From positions 24,854 through 88,853 of the forward strand of contig NZ_JAIVFS010000032.1 in assembly GCF_020829645.1 (NCBI RefSeq): a stretch of DNA of 64,000 bases, given 5' to 3'. A program made the position numbers and the translations under genes. This stretch comes from Nostoc mirabile CHAB5784. Lineage in GTDB: Bacteria; Cyanobacteriota; Cyanobacteriia; Cyanobacteriales; Nostocaceae. Below the pieces are notes generated by a model, which saw nothing but the letters and a program-made list of their open reading frames with translations, was not told the DNA's origin and did not search any database. This document shows, in pieces, positions 52,979 through 60,586 of the stretch. The stretch's first letter is position 1. Each line of letters starts with the position of its first letter.

Positions 52979-53881
52979 ATGACTGCTGCTGTCTTTCTAG
53001 AAAACGTCTACAAGTTTTACAACAATGTACCTGTAGTCAATGACCTGTCATTCCAAATTGAAGCGGGGGAAATATTTGCTCTACTTGGCCCGAACGGTGC
53101 AGGGAAATCAACCACAATTCGGATGCTGACTACACTAACAAAAGCCTCCCAAGGACGGATAGAAATAGGTGGATATGATGTGATGAGCCAAGCAATGTTG
53201 GCAAAACAGAGTATTGGCGTAGTCTTGCAGCAAACCAGTGTGGATAACGATTTAAGCGTTTGGGAAAATATGGAACTGCATGGGAGGCTACATCACATTA
53301 GCAACCCACAGCGACAAAAACTAATTAATCAATGGCTAGAGTATGTTGAGCTAGCAGAAAAACGTAATGATTTGGTAAAAACCCTGTCTGGGGGTATGAA
53401 ACGACGATTGCAGATTGCGAGAGCTTTATTGCATCAACCGCAAATTCTGTTTTTGGATGAACCAACGGTAGGACTAGACCCCCAAACTAGGCGACGCCTC
53501 TGGGAAATTATTCGAGATTTGAATAAGCAGGGAATGACGATGTTACTGACAACCCATTATATGGATGAGGTCGAATTTTTGTGCGATGCTTTTGGTTCTA
53601 CCAAGCCAGGACGCATCGGTATTATGGATAGCGGTAAGCTGATTTCTTTAGGAACTTTACAACAACTGCGTTCTGCTCACGGTGAAGGTTTGGTGATGAA
53701 ACAATTAGGTGTGTCTGATGTGGGAAGTGATGGTGCTCGTAGTTGGGAATATCTGTTTTTCCCATCCTTAGAAGCAGCAAATATTTACTTGAATGAACAG
53801 CCCGATAAAACCGGAATGATGGTGCGTCCCTCTAACCTGGAAGATATTTTTGTGGAATTAACGGGACGCCAGTTAGATTAA
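52979..53881 (+). CDS. ABC transporter ATP-binding protein (DrrA/NatA-like)
   Basis: 300 aa. Walker A GPNGAGKSTTIRML (about 38-51), Q-loop VVLQQTS, signature LSGGMKRRLQIARALL, Walker B ILFLDEPTVGLDP and the switch His in LLTTHYMDE are all intact. An extra C-terminal domain of about 70 residues ends in NLEDIFVELTGRQL, typical of the drug-resistance (DrrA/CcmA-like) exporter ATPases. Those ATPases work with a separate ABC-2 membrane protein. No such permease follows: the next gene is convergent. The permease must be elsewhere. Confidence 0.9.
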   Translation: MTAAVFLENVYKFYNNVPVVNDLSFQIEAGEIFALLGPNGAGKSTTIRMLTTLTKASQGRIEIGGYDVMSQAMLAKQSIGVVLQQTSVDNDLSVWENMELHGRLHHISNPQRQKLINQWLEYVELAEKRNDLVKTLSGGMKRRLQIARALLHQPQILFLDEPTVGLDPQTRRRLWEIIRDLNKQGMTMLLTTHYMDEVEFLCDAFGSTKPGRIGIMDSGKLISLGTLQQLRSAHGEGLVMKQLGVSDVGSDGARSWEYLFFPSLEAANIYLNEQPDKTGMMVRPSNLEDIFVELTGRQLD

Positions 53882-53883
53882 CC

Positions 53884-54564
53884 TCATCCTCCTAACTGTC
53901 GCAGCATGGCTTCTACCCTGTTGACGCCATCTGAGTCATTGCGCCGCTTGTACAAGTCACGGGCTTTCTGAAGCAAGCTGTTGGCTTGTTTGGTTTGTCG
54001 TCGCTGTTTATACATCGAACCCATTAACTCATAAGTCTGGGCGTTGTTCTTATCCAAGTCGATTGCTTGTTGGTATGCCCAGCTAGCAGCAGTATAGTCT
54101 CCCATTCGAGATTGCGTCACAGCCAATCCTAAATAGGCATTTACGTTGTTACGGTTCAGCTGTATGGCCCGACGATAGCCTTCTTTTGCCCCACGCGTGT
54201 CGCCCAAATTCGCTTTGATGTAACCCACCGCGTAATAAAAATCACTATTGTTAGGGTTGATAGCGATCGCACGACGATAAGCTGTTAATGCCGCCTGGTA
54301 ATTTCCCTGTTGCGCGTATAAGTAGCCAATACCTGAATGAATTTTAGCATTTTTGGCATCTAGCCTAGCTGCTCGCTGATAAACTGCGATCGCACCACCA
54401 TAATCGCCCGTATCCACTAACCTCCGTCCTTCTTCTAGTAGTTGCTTTAACTCTGGGTTTTTGCCTTGCGCCACTAATACCTGAGCCTGAGCCACTGAAG
54501 GTATAGTCAAGGAAAAACATCCTAATAACACCACACTCAGCACAAATGATCTTGGCTTGTACAC
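53884..54564 (-). CDS. Exported TPR protein
   Basis: 226 aa from a GTG with AGGAAA upstream. An N-terminal signal peptide (SFVLSVVLLGCFSLTIPSVA then QAQ) suggests periplasmic location. About five TPR units follow (DTGDYGGAIAVYQRAARLD, QGNYQAALTAYRRAIAINP, LGDTRGAKEGYRRAI, MGDYTAASWAYQQAIDLDK) and a basic C-terminal helix. Probably a scaffold for protein complexes in the periplasm. It converges on the ABC gene with only two bases between the stop codons. Confidence 0.88.
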   Translation of the reverse strand: MYKPRSFVLSVVLLGCFSLTIPSVAQAQVLVAQGKNPELKQLLEEGRRLVDTGDYGGAIAVYQRAARLDAKNAKIHSGIGYLYAQQGNYQAALTAYRRAIAINPNNSDFYYAVGYIKANLGDTRGAKEGYRRAIQLNRNNVNAYLGLAVTQSRMGDYTAASWAYQQAIDLDKNNAQTYELMGSMYKQRRQTKQANSLLQKARDLYKRRNDSDGVNRVEAMLRQLGG

Positions 54565-55196
54565 AGTAAATTTCCTGAAATTTTAGAGGACTTTTTTCTT
54601 GTACATTAAAACAAAAATATGGGCTTTTGAAAACTGTATTTCTTCGTATTAATTAAGATGTTAATAATTCATTCACTCTTTCCTTTACAATCAGCAGTAG
54701 ATTACAGAGTTTTTACTGAATGAGAAAGTGTAAGATATCAAGTTTAGATGAAGTTACTTACATATAAATCAGTAAGCTAGCAAAATAACACTTTTTTGTC
54801 AGTAGTTATACGTGTCACTCAGAATAACCCAACAGGCGTCTAGCTTAATTTTAGAGAGCGATACGCCAATTTCAGAGGATTTAAGATTCATTACTGTTTG
54901 TTATTTTATTTAATAATTTGCAGATGTATCCAATTATTCACAGTTTTATACTACCCTTTAGGAAGGCGCCATCCAGGCGTTTATATCCTTTTTTGGGCAT
55001 TACACGGTAAGATAAATTTAACAAGCTAAATGTTTTTTAAAATGTTAGTTTTTAGCCAGCAAGTAAGAGCGTAAATGCACTCGCAATCTAAAATTGTGTG
55101 AGAGGATGTTTATGAAGTTTGTATCAAGACGAAGTAGTTTTATATGTGTATTTTAATAAAAAATATCAATTTGTATGCCATCTAGGAGGCTAATTT
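54565..55196. other. Intergenic region, nothing recognised
   Basis: About 630 bp of A+T-rich DNA between divergent genes. The only feature seen is TAGGAGGC just before the YbjQ-type gene, its ribosome binding site. Confidence 0.5.
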
Positions 55197-55523
55197 ATGA
55201 TTATAACTACCACTGATGTGATTCAAGGAGCCGTTATTGAGTCATATTTAGGCATTGTGACAGCAGAAGTAGTCTACGGCAGCAATTTTTTGCGGGATTT
55301 TTTGGCGGGTATTCGAGATATTATTGGTGGACGCACTGGTAGCTATGAACGTCTATTTGAGCAGGGTCAACGCAAGGCATTAGAAGAATTAGAACAACGA
55401 GCACAACGTTTAGGGGCAAATGCTGTGATTGGGATTGAAATTGATACTGGCACGATCAATATTGACCAGTCAGGAGTTCTTTTGCTGATTACTGCCACAG
55501 GCACTGCTGTGAGGATGCGTTAA
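55197..55523 (+). CDS. YbjQ/UPF0145 family protein
   Basis: 108 aa with the full UPF0145 pattern: MIITTTDVIQGAVIESYLGI, VTAEVVYGSNFLRDFLAGIR, DIIGGRTGSYERLF, ALEELEQRAQRLGANAVIGI and a final strand VLLLITATGTAV. These proteins form pentameric rings. Their function is unknown; a heavy-metal-binding role has been proposed. AGGAGG lies 9 bases upstream of the ATG. Confidence 0.93.
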   Translation: MIITTTDVIQGAVIESYLGIVTAEVVYGSNFLRDFLAGIRDIIGGRTGSYERLFEQGQRKALEELEQRAQRLGANAVIGIEIDTGTINIDQSGVLLLITATGTAVRMR

Positions 55524-55866
55524 TTTTTGTTTGATTATGCTTACTTTTGACAATCGTTACAAAGTTTTGTCTTGAGTCTAATTGCATACACAATTAAAGC
55601 TGTTTCTTCATAAAGTTTAATAATTAATTGTGTTTTAATTTCAAAATATTAATTAAATTTTCTTTACTAAAAAATTATTCAGATATTTAATGATATTTAA
55701 TATTAAAATTTGTTAAAAAAATCTGTTTTTTCTCACTAAAGATATACCTATTAACTCTTTCTATTGATAGATATAAAAGTAGATGATTTAGCTATTTAAT
55801 TTTAAGCATAAACATGAATATACCTAAGCAGCAACTTTGCTGAAACAGCACTGGAGAACATAAGCT
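55524..55866. other. A+T-rich spacer, nothing recognised
   Basis: Long runs of A and T without hairpin, repeat or frame. It may contain the promoter of the following gene. Confidence 0.4.
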
Positions 55867-56499
55867 ATGTCATACGTAAATCGGACAGGTAATGAAGGTA
55901 TTGCTACTGAGCCTGTGGTAGCAGGCCGAGTAGCTGAGTATCATGATCTTGTTCGCTGGGGGCCAATTATTTCTGGTTTATTGGTTGCTTTAGCCACTCA
56001 ATTAATTTTGAGTGCTATGATTGGTGCGTTTGCGGCAGGCACAGTTGAAGGTTCAGGTGCACCGAGATCAATTGCCCCTAACGCCGCGGGTAATGCGGGG
56101 CTTTTGTCAACTATCGCTTTACTAATTTCCCTATTTACTGGTGGTTGGGTTACAGCCCGTGCTTGTGGGCCGATGAACCGCAATACAGCTCTTCTTAACG
56201 GCGCAATTCTTTGGGCAACGACTTTGGCAGTTAGCTCATGGCTGTTAGCAAATGGAGTATCTGGTGCTTTTGGTGTTGCTGCTTCTAACGCTGGGGAAGT
56301 CATAAACCAAGTACAACAGCAAGGTGGCGTTAATGTACCACAAGCAAACATAACTGCCCAACAAGCTCGTGATGCAGCAGCTAATTTACGTTCGGGATTG
56401 TGGTGGTTTGTGTTTGGTTCTTTGTTGGGTTTAATAGCCTCAATGATTGGAGCCGCAACTGGAGCTCGTAGTCCTCGGGCTAACAATTACAATGCTTAA
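55867..56499 (+). CDS. Four-helix membrane protein of unknown function
   Basis: 210 aa. Hydrophobic segments at about 34-58, 78-98, 108-128 and 175-198 (GPIISGLLVALATQLILSA, LLSTIALLISLFTGGWVTA, LLNGAILWATTLAVSSWLLA, FGSLLGLIASMIGAATGA). The Gly/Ala-rich helices and the segment between helices 3 and 4, rich in Gln and Asn, recall the YrzE/TIGR04086-type membrane proteins, but the match is loose. No transport or catalytic motif is visible. Followed by its own terminator. Confidence 0.8.
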   Translation: MSYVNRTGNEGIATEPVVAGRVAEYHDLVRWGPIISGLLVALATQLILSAMIGAFAAGTVEGSGAPRSIAPNAAGNAGLLSTIALLISLFTGGWVTARACGPMNRNTALLNGAILWATTLAVSSWLLANGVSGAFGVAASNAGEVINQVQQQGGVNVPQANITAQQARDAAANLRSGLWWFVFGSLLGLIASMIGAATGARSPRANNYNA

Positions 56500-56536
56500 A
56501 TAATTGTTTGATAAACAAAATGTTGTTATCAACTTT

Positions 56537-56566
56537 AAAAGCACCTTGAAAAAGGTGCTTTTTGTT
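56537..56566 (+). terminator. Rho-independent terminator
   Basis: AAAGCACCTT/AAGGTGCTTT perfect 10 bp stem with a GAAA loop and a T-run, 38 bases after the membrane protein stop. Confidence 0.92.
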
Positions 56567-56883
56567 TATAGCGGTTCCCACATGGGTTAAGATACAGAAA
56601 AATAATTAATCACAGATAAACACAGAGATTCGTAGGGACACGGCAATACTGTGTCCCTCATTTAAATAAGAGTTTTTTAGATGCGGGATATTCTATATGG
56701 CAATACGCTTGGGTTAAGGCTAAAAAATAAAACTAGTGTAGGTTGGGTTGAGGAACCAATACGGTTCAGTTAAGGAGAATTGTAGGTTGGGTTGAACTTT
56801 AGTGTTACCCAACAAAGCATTCTTCTTAACCCAAACGTATTGTTCTATGTGGCTATTTTTTAAAAGTCAATGAAATGCAAACT
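56567..56883. other. Intergenic region with MITE copy
   Basis: Mainly the MITE-like element at 56701-56842 and about 130 bp before it with nothing recognised. Confidence 0.55.
56701..56842. mobile_element. MITE-like element with 10-bp target duplication, copy 2
   Basis: 142 bp. Termini CAATACGCTTGGGTTAAG and CTTAACCCAAACGTATTG match as inverted repeats with one mismatch. It is flanked by TTCTATATGG and TTCTATGTGG (9 of 10 identical), the duplicated target. An extra internal near-terminus (CCAATACGGTTCAGTTAAGG) lies at 56757-56776. Confidence 0.85.
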
Positions 56884-57144
56884 TTACCATTTCAGGTATG
56901 AACCTTCAATGCCTTGTTCACGTCGAATTTTGCCATCTTTTTCAAACCAGGCAATTACTTGCTGTGCTGTTAAATCTTCAATAGCAACACCGTACTCCTG
57001 AGCGATATGCTTCAAAAGCTTAAGTGATGAAATTGTCAATCTTGTTAAAAACTTTTCTGGGGAAGACAACAAAGCCGCGTCTACTTTTGCTGACTCTTCC
57101 AGAGTTAAAAATTGTGTTGATGGTTGCTGTGGTGGTACATCCAT
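56884..57144 (-). CDS. Conserved hypothetical small protein
   Basis: 86 aa, soluble. FLTLEESAKVDAALLSSPEK, FLTRLTISSLKLLKHIAQEY and LTAQQVIAWFEKDGKIRREQ suggest an all-helical protein. It resembles a small family found across cyanobacteria without assigned function. It is on the same strand as sufR and downstream of it, so it could be read from the sufR transcript; 100 bp of heptamer-like repeats separate them. Confidence 0.75.
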   Translation of the reverse strand: MDVPPQQPSTQFLTLEESAKVDAALLSSPEKFLTRLTISSLKLLKHIAQEYGVAIEDLTAQQVIAWFEKDGKIRREQGIEGSYLKW

Positions 57145-57246
57145 AAATGAAATGCTATCTCAAACTTAGTTAATTATTAGATATTAGGCATGGGGCATTA
57201 GTTATTAAAAAAAAAGGACTAATGACTAATGGCTAATGATTAATGA

Positions 57247-57930
57247 CTAATGGCGAATTTGCACCAAATAGCCACAACGATGTTCGCCATCAATAATCCA
57301 GTGGGTGCGTTCTACGGTACAATCTGGTAAGACGGCTGCAAACATTTCTAATTCATGACCACAGATGCTGGGAAAAGACTCGGCAACGTTGGAAATGGCG
57401 CAGTTATGCTCCATTAAGATAAAGCGATCGCTCTCAAAGCAGTCATTCACATCAACAGGGTGATACTCCGCCATGAAGCCTTCTGCTTTTCTCAACTCTA
57501 CTAAGTTGGCTACACGTTCTCGCAGTGAACCGTTACCCACGCGAACGCGGTATTCTAATGCTTTGCGCTCCCACTGTTTTTGTAAAATCGACTTAAATTG
57601 GTCGTGTCCTACCGTTTCGGCTAAGGTGTCTAGCAACGAAACCGCAAAATTTCCGTGGCCATCACCAAAGCGATCGCTCATTGTTCGATGCAAGCGATCG
57701 CGTCCTTGACGACTCAGCTGATAAAGATGCTGCGGACGCCCCATCCCCGTCGCCTGCACTGATGTCGAATACAAAACTAGCTCCTCCGTCTCCAAATCTT
57801 TGAGATGGCGACGAATCGCTTGGGGGGTAACGTCTAAAAGTTCAGCTAGCTCCAAAGCCGTTGCTTTTTCGTGTTTGTGCAGATATTCTAGGATATCTTG
57901 CTTGGTTGAGGACTGGTGGATAGTCGCCAT
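57247..57930 (-). CDS. sufR: SufR, Fe-S-sensing repressor of the suf operon
   Basis: 227 aa. A DeoR/ArsR-like winged helix lies at about 8-75 (ALELAELLDVTPQAIRRHLK and the wing GRPQHLYQLS). The C-terminal part carries conserved cysteines expected to bind an Fe-S cluster: HNCAISNVAESFPSICGHE, then VLPDCTVERTHW and HRCGYLVQ. In cyanobacteria SufR with its cluster represses sufBCDS and itself, and loss of the cluster releases the operon. It is divergent from sufB, with a 247 bp shared control region holding two operator-like sites. Confidence 0.95.
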   Translation of the reverse strand: MATIHQSSTKQDILEYLHKHEKATALELAELLDVTPQAIRRHLKDLETEELVLYSTSVQATGMGRPQHLYQLSRQGRDRLHRTMSDRFGDGHGNFAVSLLDTLAETVGHDQFKSILQKQWERKALEYRVRVGNGSLRERVANLVELRKAEGFMAEYHPVDVNDCFESDRFILMEHNCAISNVAESFPSICGHELEMFAAVLPDCTVERTHWIIDGEHRCGYLVQIRH

Positions 57931-57989
57931 CTTCTGGTGCGAAACGTTCAGCGAACGTCACAAAATTTTTTTTGAAAATTTGACTTTGA

Positions 57990-58003
57990 CAACATTGTTG
58001 TTG
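57990..58003. promoter_or_regulatory. SufR operator-like site 1
   Basis: CAAC-ATTGTT-GTTG, an exact match to the CAAC-N6-GTTG palindrome known as the SufR binding site. It lies about 60 bp upstream of the sufR start and about 175 bp upstream of sufB. Confidence 0.85.
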
Positions 58004-58034
58004 TTAATTTAGCGTAAAATGAAGATAGATTAAA

Positions 58035-58048
58035 CAATATAGCTGTTG
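58035..58048. promoter_or_regulatory. SufR operator-like site 2 (one mismatch)
   Basis: CAAT-ATAGCT-GTTG, one base off the CAAC-N6-GTTG pattern. Its centre lies 45 bp from that of the first site, about four helical turns. Confidence 0.6.
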
Positions 58049-58177
58049 TTTTACTCTCCACCACTATTCTAGCAGCCGTGTAACCATTCCGTAATGCGAG
58101 ATGGGAATCGGCTAAAGAAACCCCGTCTCCCATCCTTATAGAGAGATTCAAGTTCCGAACACGAGAGATTATTACTG

Positions 58178-59617
58178 ATGAGTGCCACTGTCAAAACCTT
58201 AGTCAACCAACCCTACAAGTACGGCTTTGTCACAGACATTGAGGCCGACACTATTCCGCGTGGACTAGACGAGGACGTTATCCGCTTGATCTCCTCTAAG
58301 AAGAACGAGCCGCAGTTCATGCTGGACTTTCGCCTCAGAGCTTATCGCCAGTGGCAAAAAATGACGGAACCAACTTGGCCGAATGTCAAGTATCCGCCAA
58401 TTAATTATCAGGATATCATTTACTACTCAGCGCCGAAACGCAAGAAAGAAAAACTAAACAGCTTGGACGAAGTTGATCCAACCCTTTTAGAAACCTTCGA
58501 GAAGTTGGGCATTTCTTTATCTGAACAGAAGCGGCTGGCAAATGTCGCCGTTGATGCAATTTTCGATAGCGTTTCTGTCGCCACTACATTTAAAGAAAAG
58601 CTAGCGGAAGATGGCGTTATTTTCTGTTCGTTTTCGGAAGCGTTGCAAGAACATCCAGAACTAATCAAAAAATATTTGGGTAGCGTTGTTCCTATAGCTG
58701 ACAATTATTTTGCCGCCTTAAACGCCGCCGTATTTAGCGATGGTTCTTTTGTATACATTCCTAAAGGCGTAAAATGCCCAATGGAACTGTCTACCTACTT
58801 CCGCATCAACTCTGGTGACACGGGACAATTTGAGCGGACTTTGATTGTCGCCGAAGAAGGTAGTTATGTTTCTTACCTCGAAGGTTGCACCGCACCGATG
58901 TATGACAGCAACCAGCTGCACGCCGCCGTTGTGGAACTTGTCGCCCTCGACAACGCCGAAATTAAATACTCCACTGTCCAAAACTGGTACGCTGGAGATG
59001 CCAATGGTAAAGGCGGTATTTACAACTTTGTCACCAAGCGCGGTTTGTGTCAGGGCGTAAATTCCAAGATTTCCTGGACTCAAGTAGAAACAGGTTCAGC
59101 AATTACTTGGAAATATCCTAGCTGTGTGTTAGTGGGTGATAACTCTGTGGGTGAGTTCTACTCGGTGGCGCTGACAAATCATCAGCAGCAAGCCGATACT
59201 GGCAGCAAGATGATTCACGTAGGTAAGAATACCCGCAGTACAATTATTTCTAAAGGAATCTCCGCAGGTAATTCTAGTAATAGCTACCGGGGTTTGGTGA
59301 AAGTCAATCCAACGGCGAAAGGGGCGAGAAATTATTCTCAGTGTGACTCAATGCTGATTGGGGATAATGCCCATGCAAATACTTTCCCTTATATTCAGGT
59401 GCAAAATAACGGTGCGAAGGTGGAGCATGAAGCTTCTACTTCTAAGATTGGGGAAGATCAGTTATTCTACTTTGCTCAACGGGGTATTTCTTCGGAAGAT
59501 GCTATTTCGATGATGATTAGCGGCTTCTGTAAGGATGTTTTCAATCAGCTACCGATGGAGTTTGCTGTGGAAGCTGATAAGTTGTTGAGTTTGAAGTTGG
59601 AAGGCAGTGTTGGATAA
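58178..59617 (+). CDS. sufB: Fe-S cluster assembly protein SufB
   Basis: 479 aa, the normal length. It is part of the SufBCD scaffold on which Fe-S clusters are built. Landmarks are FRLRAYRQWQKMTEPTWPNV, DGVIFCSFSEALQEHPEL, FVYIPKGVKCPMELSTYFRI, EEGSYVSYLEGCTAPMYDSN, YSTVQNWY and GVNSKISWTQVETGSAITWK. They include the Cys of CTAPMYD and of KGVKCP that are conserved in the family. First gene of sufBCDS, divergent from sufR. Confidence 0.97.
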   Translation: MSATVKTLVNQPYKYGFVTDIEADTIPRGLDEDVIRLISSKKNEPQFMLDFRLRAYRQWQKMTEPTWPNVKYPPINYQDIIYYSAPKRKKEKLNSLDEVDPTLLETFEKLGISLSEQKRLANVAVDAIFDSVSVATTFKEKLAEDGVIFCSFSEALQEHPELIKKYLGSVVPIADNYFAALNAAVFSDGSFVYIPKGVKCPMELSTYFRINSGDTGQFERTLIVAEEGSYVSYLEGCTAPMYDSNQLHAAVVELVALDNAEIKYSTVQNWYAGDANGKGGIYNFVTKRGLCQGVNSKISWTQVETGSAITWKYPSCVLVGDNSVGEFYSVALTNHQQQADTGSKMIHVGKNTRSTIISKGISAGNSSNSYRGLVKVNPTAKGARNYSQCDSMLIGDNAHANTFPYIQVQNNGAKVEHEASTSKIGEDQLFYFAQRGISSEDAISMMISGFCKDVFNQLPMEFAVEADKLLSLKLEGSVG

Positions 59618-59675
59618 ATGGAAGCAAGGATAAACACAGAGACATCGGCGTTCTGTGTTTATCTTTAGGAAGAAT

Positions 59676-59711
59676 GACGAACCGCAGAGGCGCAGAGAGC
59701 GCAGAGAAAGA
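59676..59711. repeat. Dispersed CCGCAGAG repeat upstream of sufC
   Basis: ACGAACCGCAGAGGCGCAGA followed by GAGCGCAGAGAAAGAG, directly before the sufC ribosome binding site. The same repeat, split by a hairpin, lies inside sufD, and shorter versions occur near 1541 and inside the TA-flanked MITEs. Confidence 0.75.
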
Positions 59712-59723
59712 GAAGGAGAGAAG

Positions 59724-60515
59724 ATGATTATTGAAAATAGTGAAGTTGTGCTGTCAGTAAGGAATCTGACGGCTAATGTTGATGGAACACCGATTCTTAA
59801 GGGTGTGAATCTTGAGGTGCGATCCGGTGAAATTCATGCGATTATGGGGCCGAATGGTTCTGGTAAGAGTACTTTTTCTAAGGTGTTGGCTGGGCATCCG
59901 GCGTATGAGGTGACTGGCGGTGAGGTGATTTTTCAAGGGCAAAATCTGTTAGAATTGGAACCGGAAGAACGCGCCAGAAGTGGTGTATTTTTGGCGTTTC
60001 AGTATCCGCTAGAAATTCCGGGTGTGAGCAATTTGGATTTTTTGCGGGTGGCGTACAATTCCCGTCGCAAGGCGCAAGGTTTAGAGGAAATAGACGCTTT
60101 TGATTTTGACGATTTGATTGAGGAAAAGCTGGATGTGGTGAAGATGAATCCCAGTTTCCTCAGTCGGAGTTTGAATGAAGGGTTTTCTGGTGGTGAGAAA
60201 AAGCGGAATGAAATTCTGCAAATGGCGCTGCTAGAACCAAAGTTGGGAATTTTGGATGAAACTGATTCGGGTTTGGATATTGACGCGCTCCGAATTGTGG
60301 CGAATGGGGTAAATCAACTGGCAAGTCCAGAAAATTCTACAATTTTGATTACTCACTATCAACGGTTACTTGATTATATTGTGCCTGATTTTGTGCATGT
60401 GATGGCACAAGGGCAGATTATTACGAGTGGTGGTAAGGAACTGGCGCTCGAATTAGAGTCTCGCGGTTATGACTGGGTGTTGGAAGAATTTGCAGCTGCT
60501 GAGGTGGGTGTGTAA
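59724..60515 (+). CDS. sufC: Fe-S cluster assembly ATPase SufC
   Basis: 263 aa from the ATG preceded by AAGGAGAG. The frame is open further upstream to 59655, but that part translates a dispersed repeat (QRRRERREREGEK) and is unlikely to be made. An ABC-type ATPase: Walker A GPNGSGKSTFSKVL, signature SGGEKKRNEILQMAL, Walker B LGILDETDSGLDIDAL, switch His in LITHYQRLL. It drives conformational change in the SufBCD complex. Confidence 0.97.
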   Translation: MIIENSEVVLSVRNLTANVDGTPILKGVNLEVRSGEIHAIMGPNGSGKSTFSKVLAGHPAYEVTGGEVIFQGQNLLELEPEERARSGVFLAFQYPLEIPGVSNLDFLRVAYNSRRKAQGLEEIDAFDFDDLIEEKLDVVKMNPSFLSRSLNEGFSGGEKKRNEILQMALLEPKLGILDETDSGLDIDALRIVANGVNQLASPENSTILITHYQRLLDYIVPDFVHVMAQGQIITSGGKELALELESRGYDWVLEEFAAAEVGV

Positions 60516-60516
60516 T

Positions 60517-60552
60517 GTTTCAATCCCTGATAGGGATTTTTAATTCCAGCAC
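60517..60552. repeat. Solitary CRISPR-repeat-like sequence
   Basis: GTTTCAATCCCTGATAGGGA followed by TTTTTAATTCCAGCAC. The beginning and the AATCCCT/AGGGATT hairpin are those of cyanobacterial CRISPR direct repeats of about 36-37 bases. There is no second copy with a spacer in the neighbourhood, so this is a single unit or a chance hairpin in the sufC-sufD gap. Confidence 0.55.
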
Positions 60553-60586
60553 TACTTAACATTGTAAACCAGTTTACGAGTATCTA

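Noticed and set aside
59655..59723. 23-codon upstream extension of SufC
   Set aside because: Encoded by a dispersed repeat; the ATG at 59724 has AAGGAGAG and matches the SufC family start.
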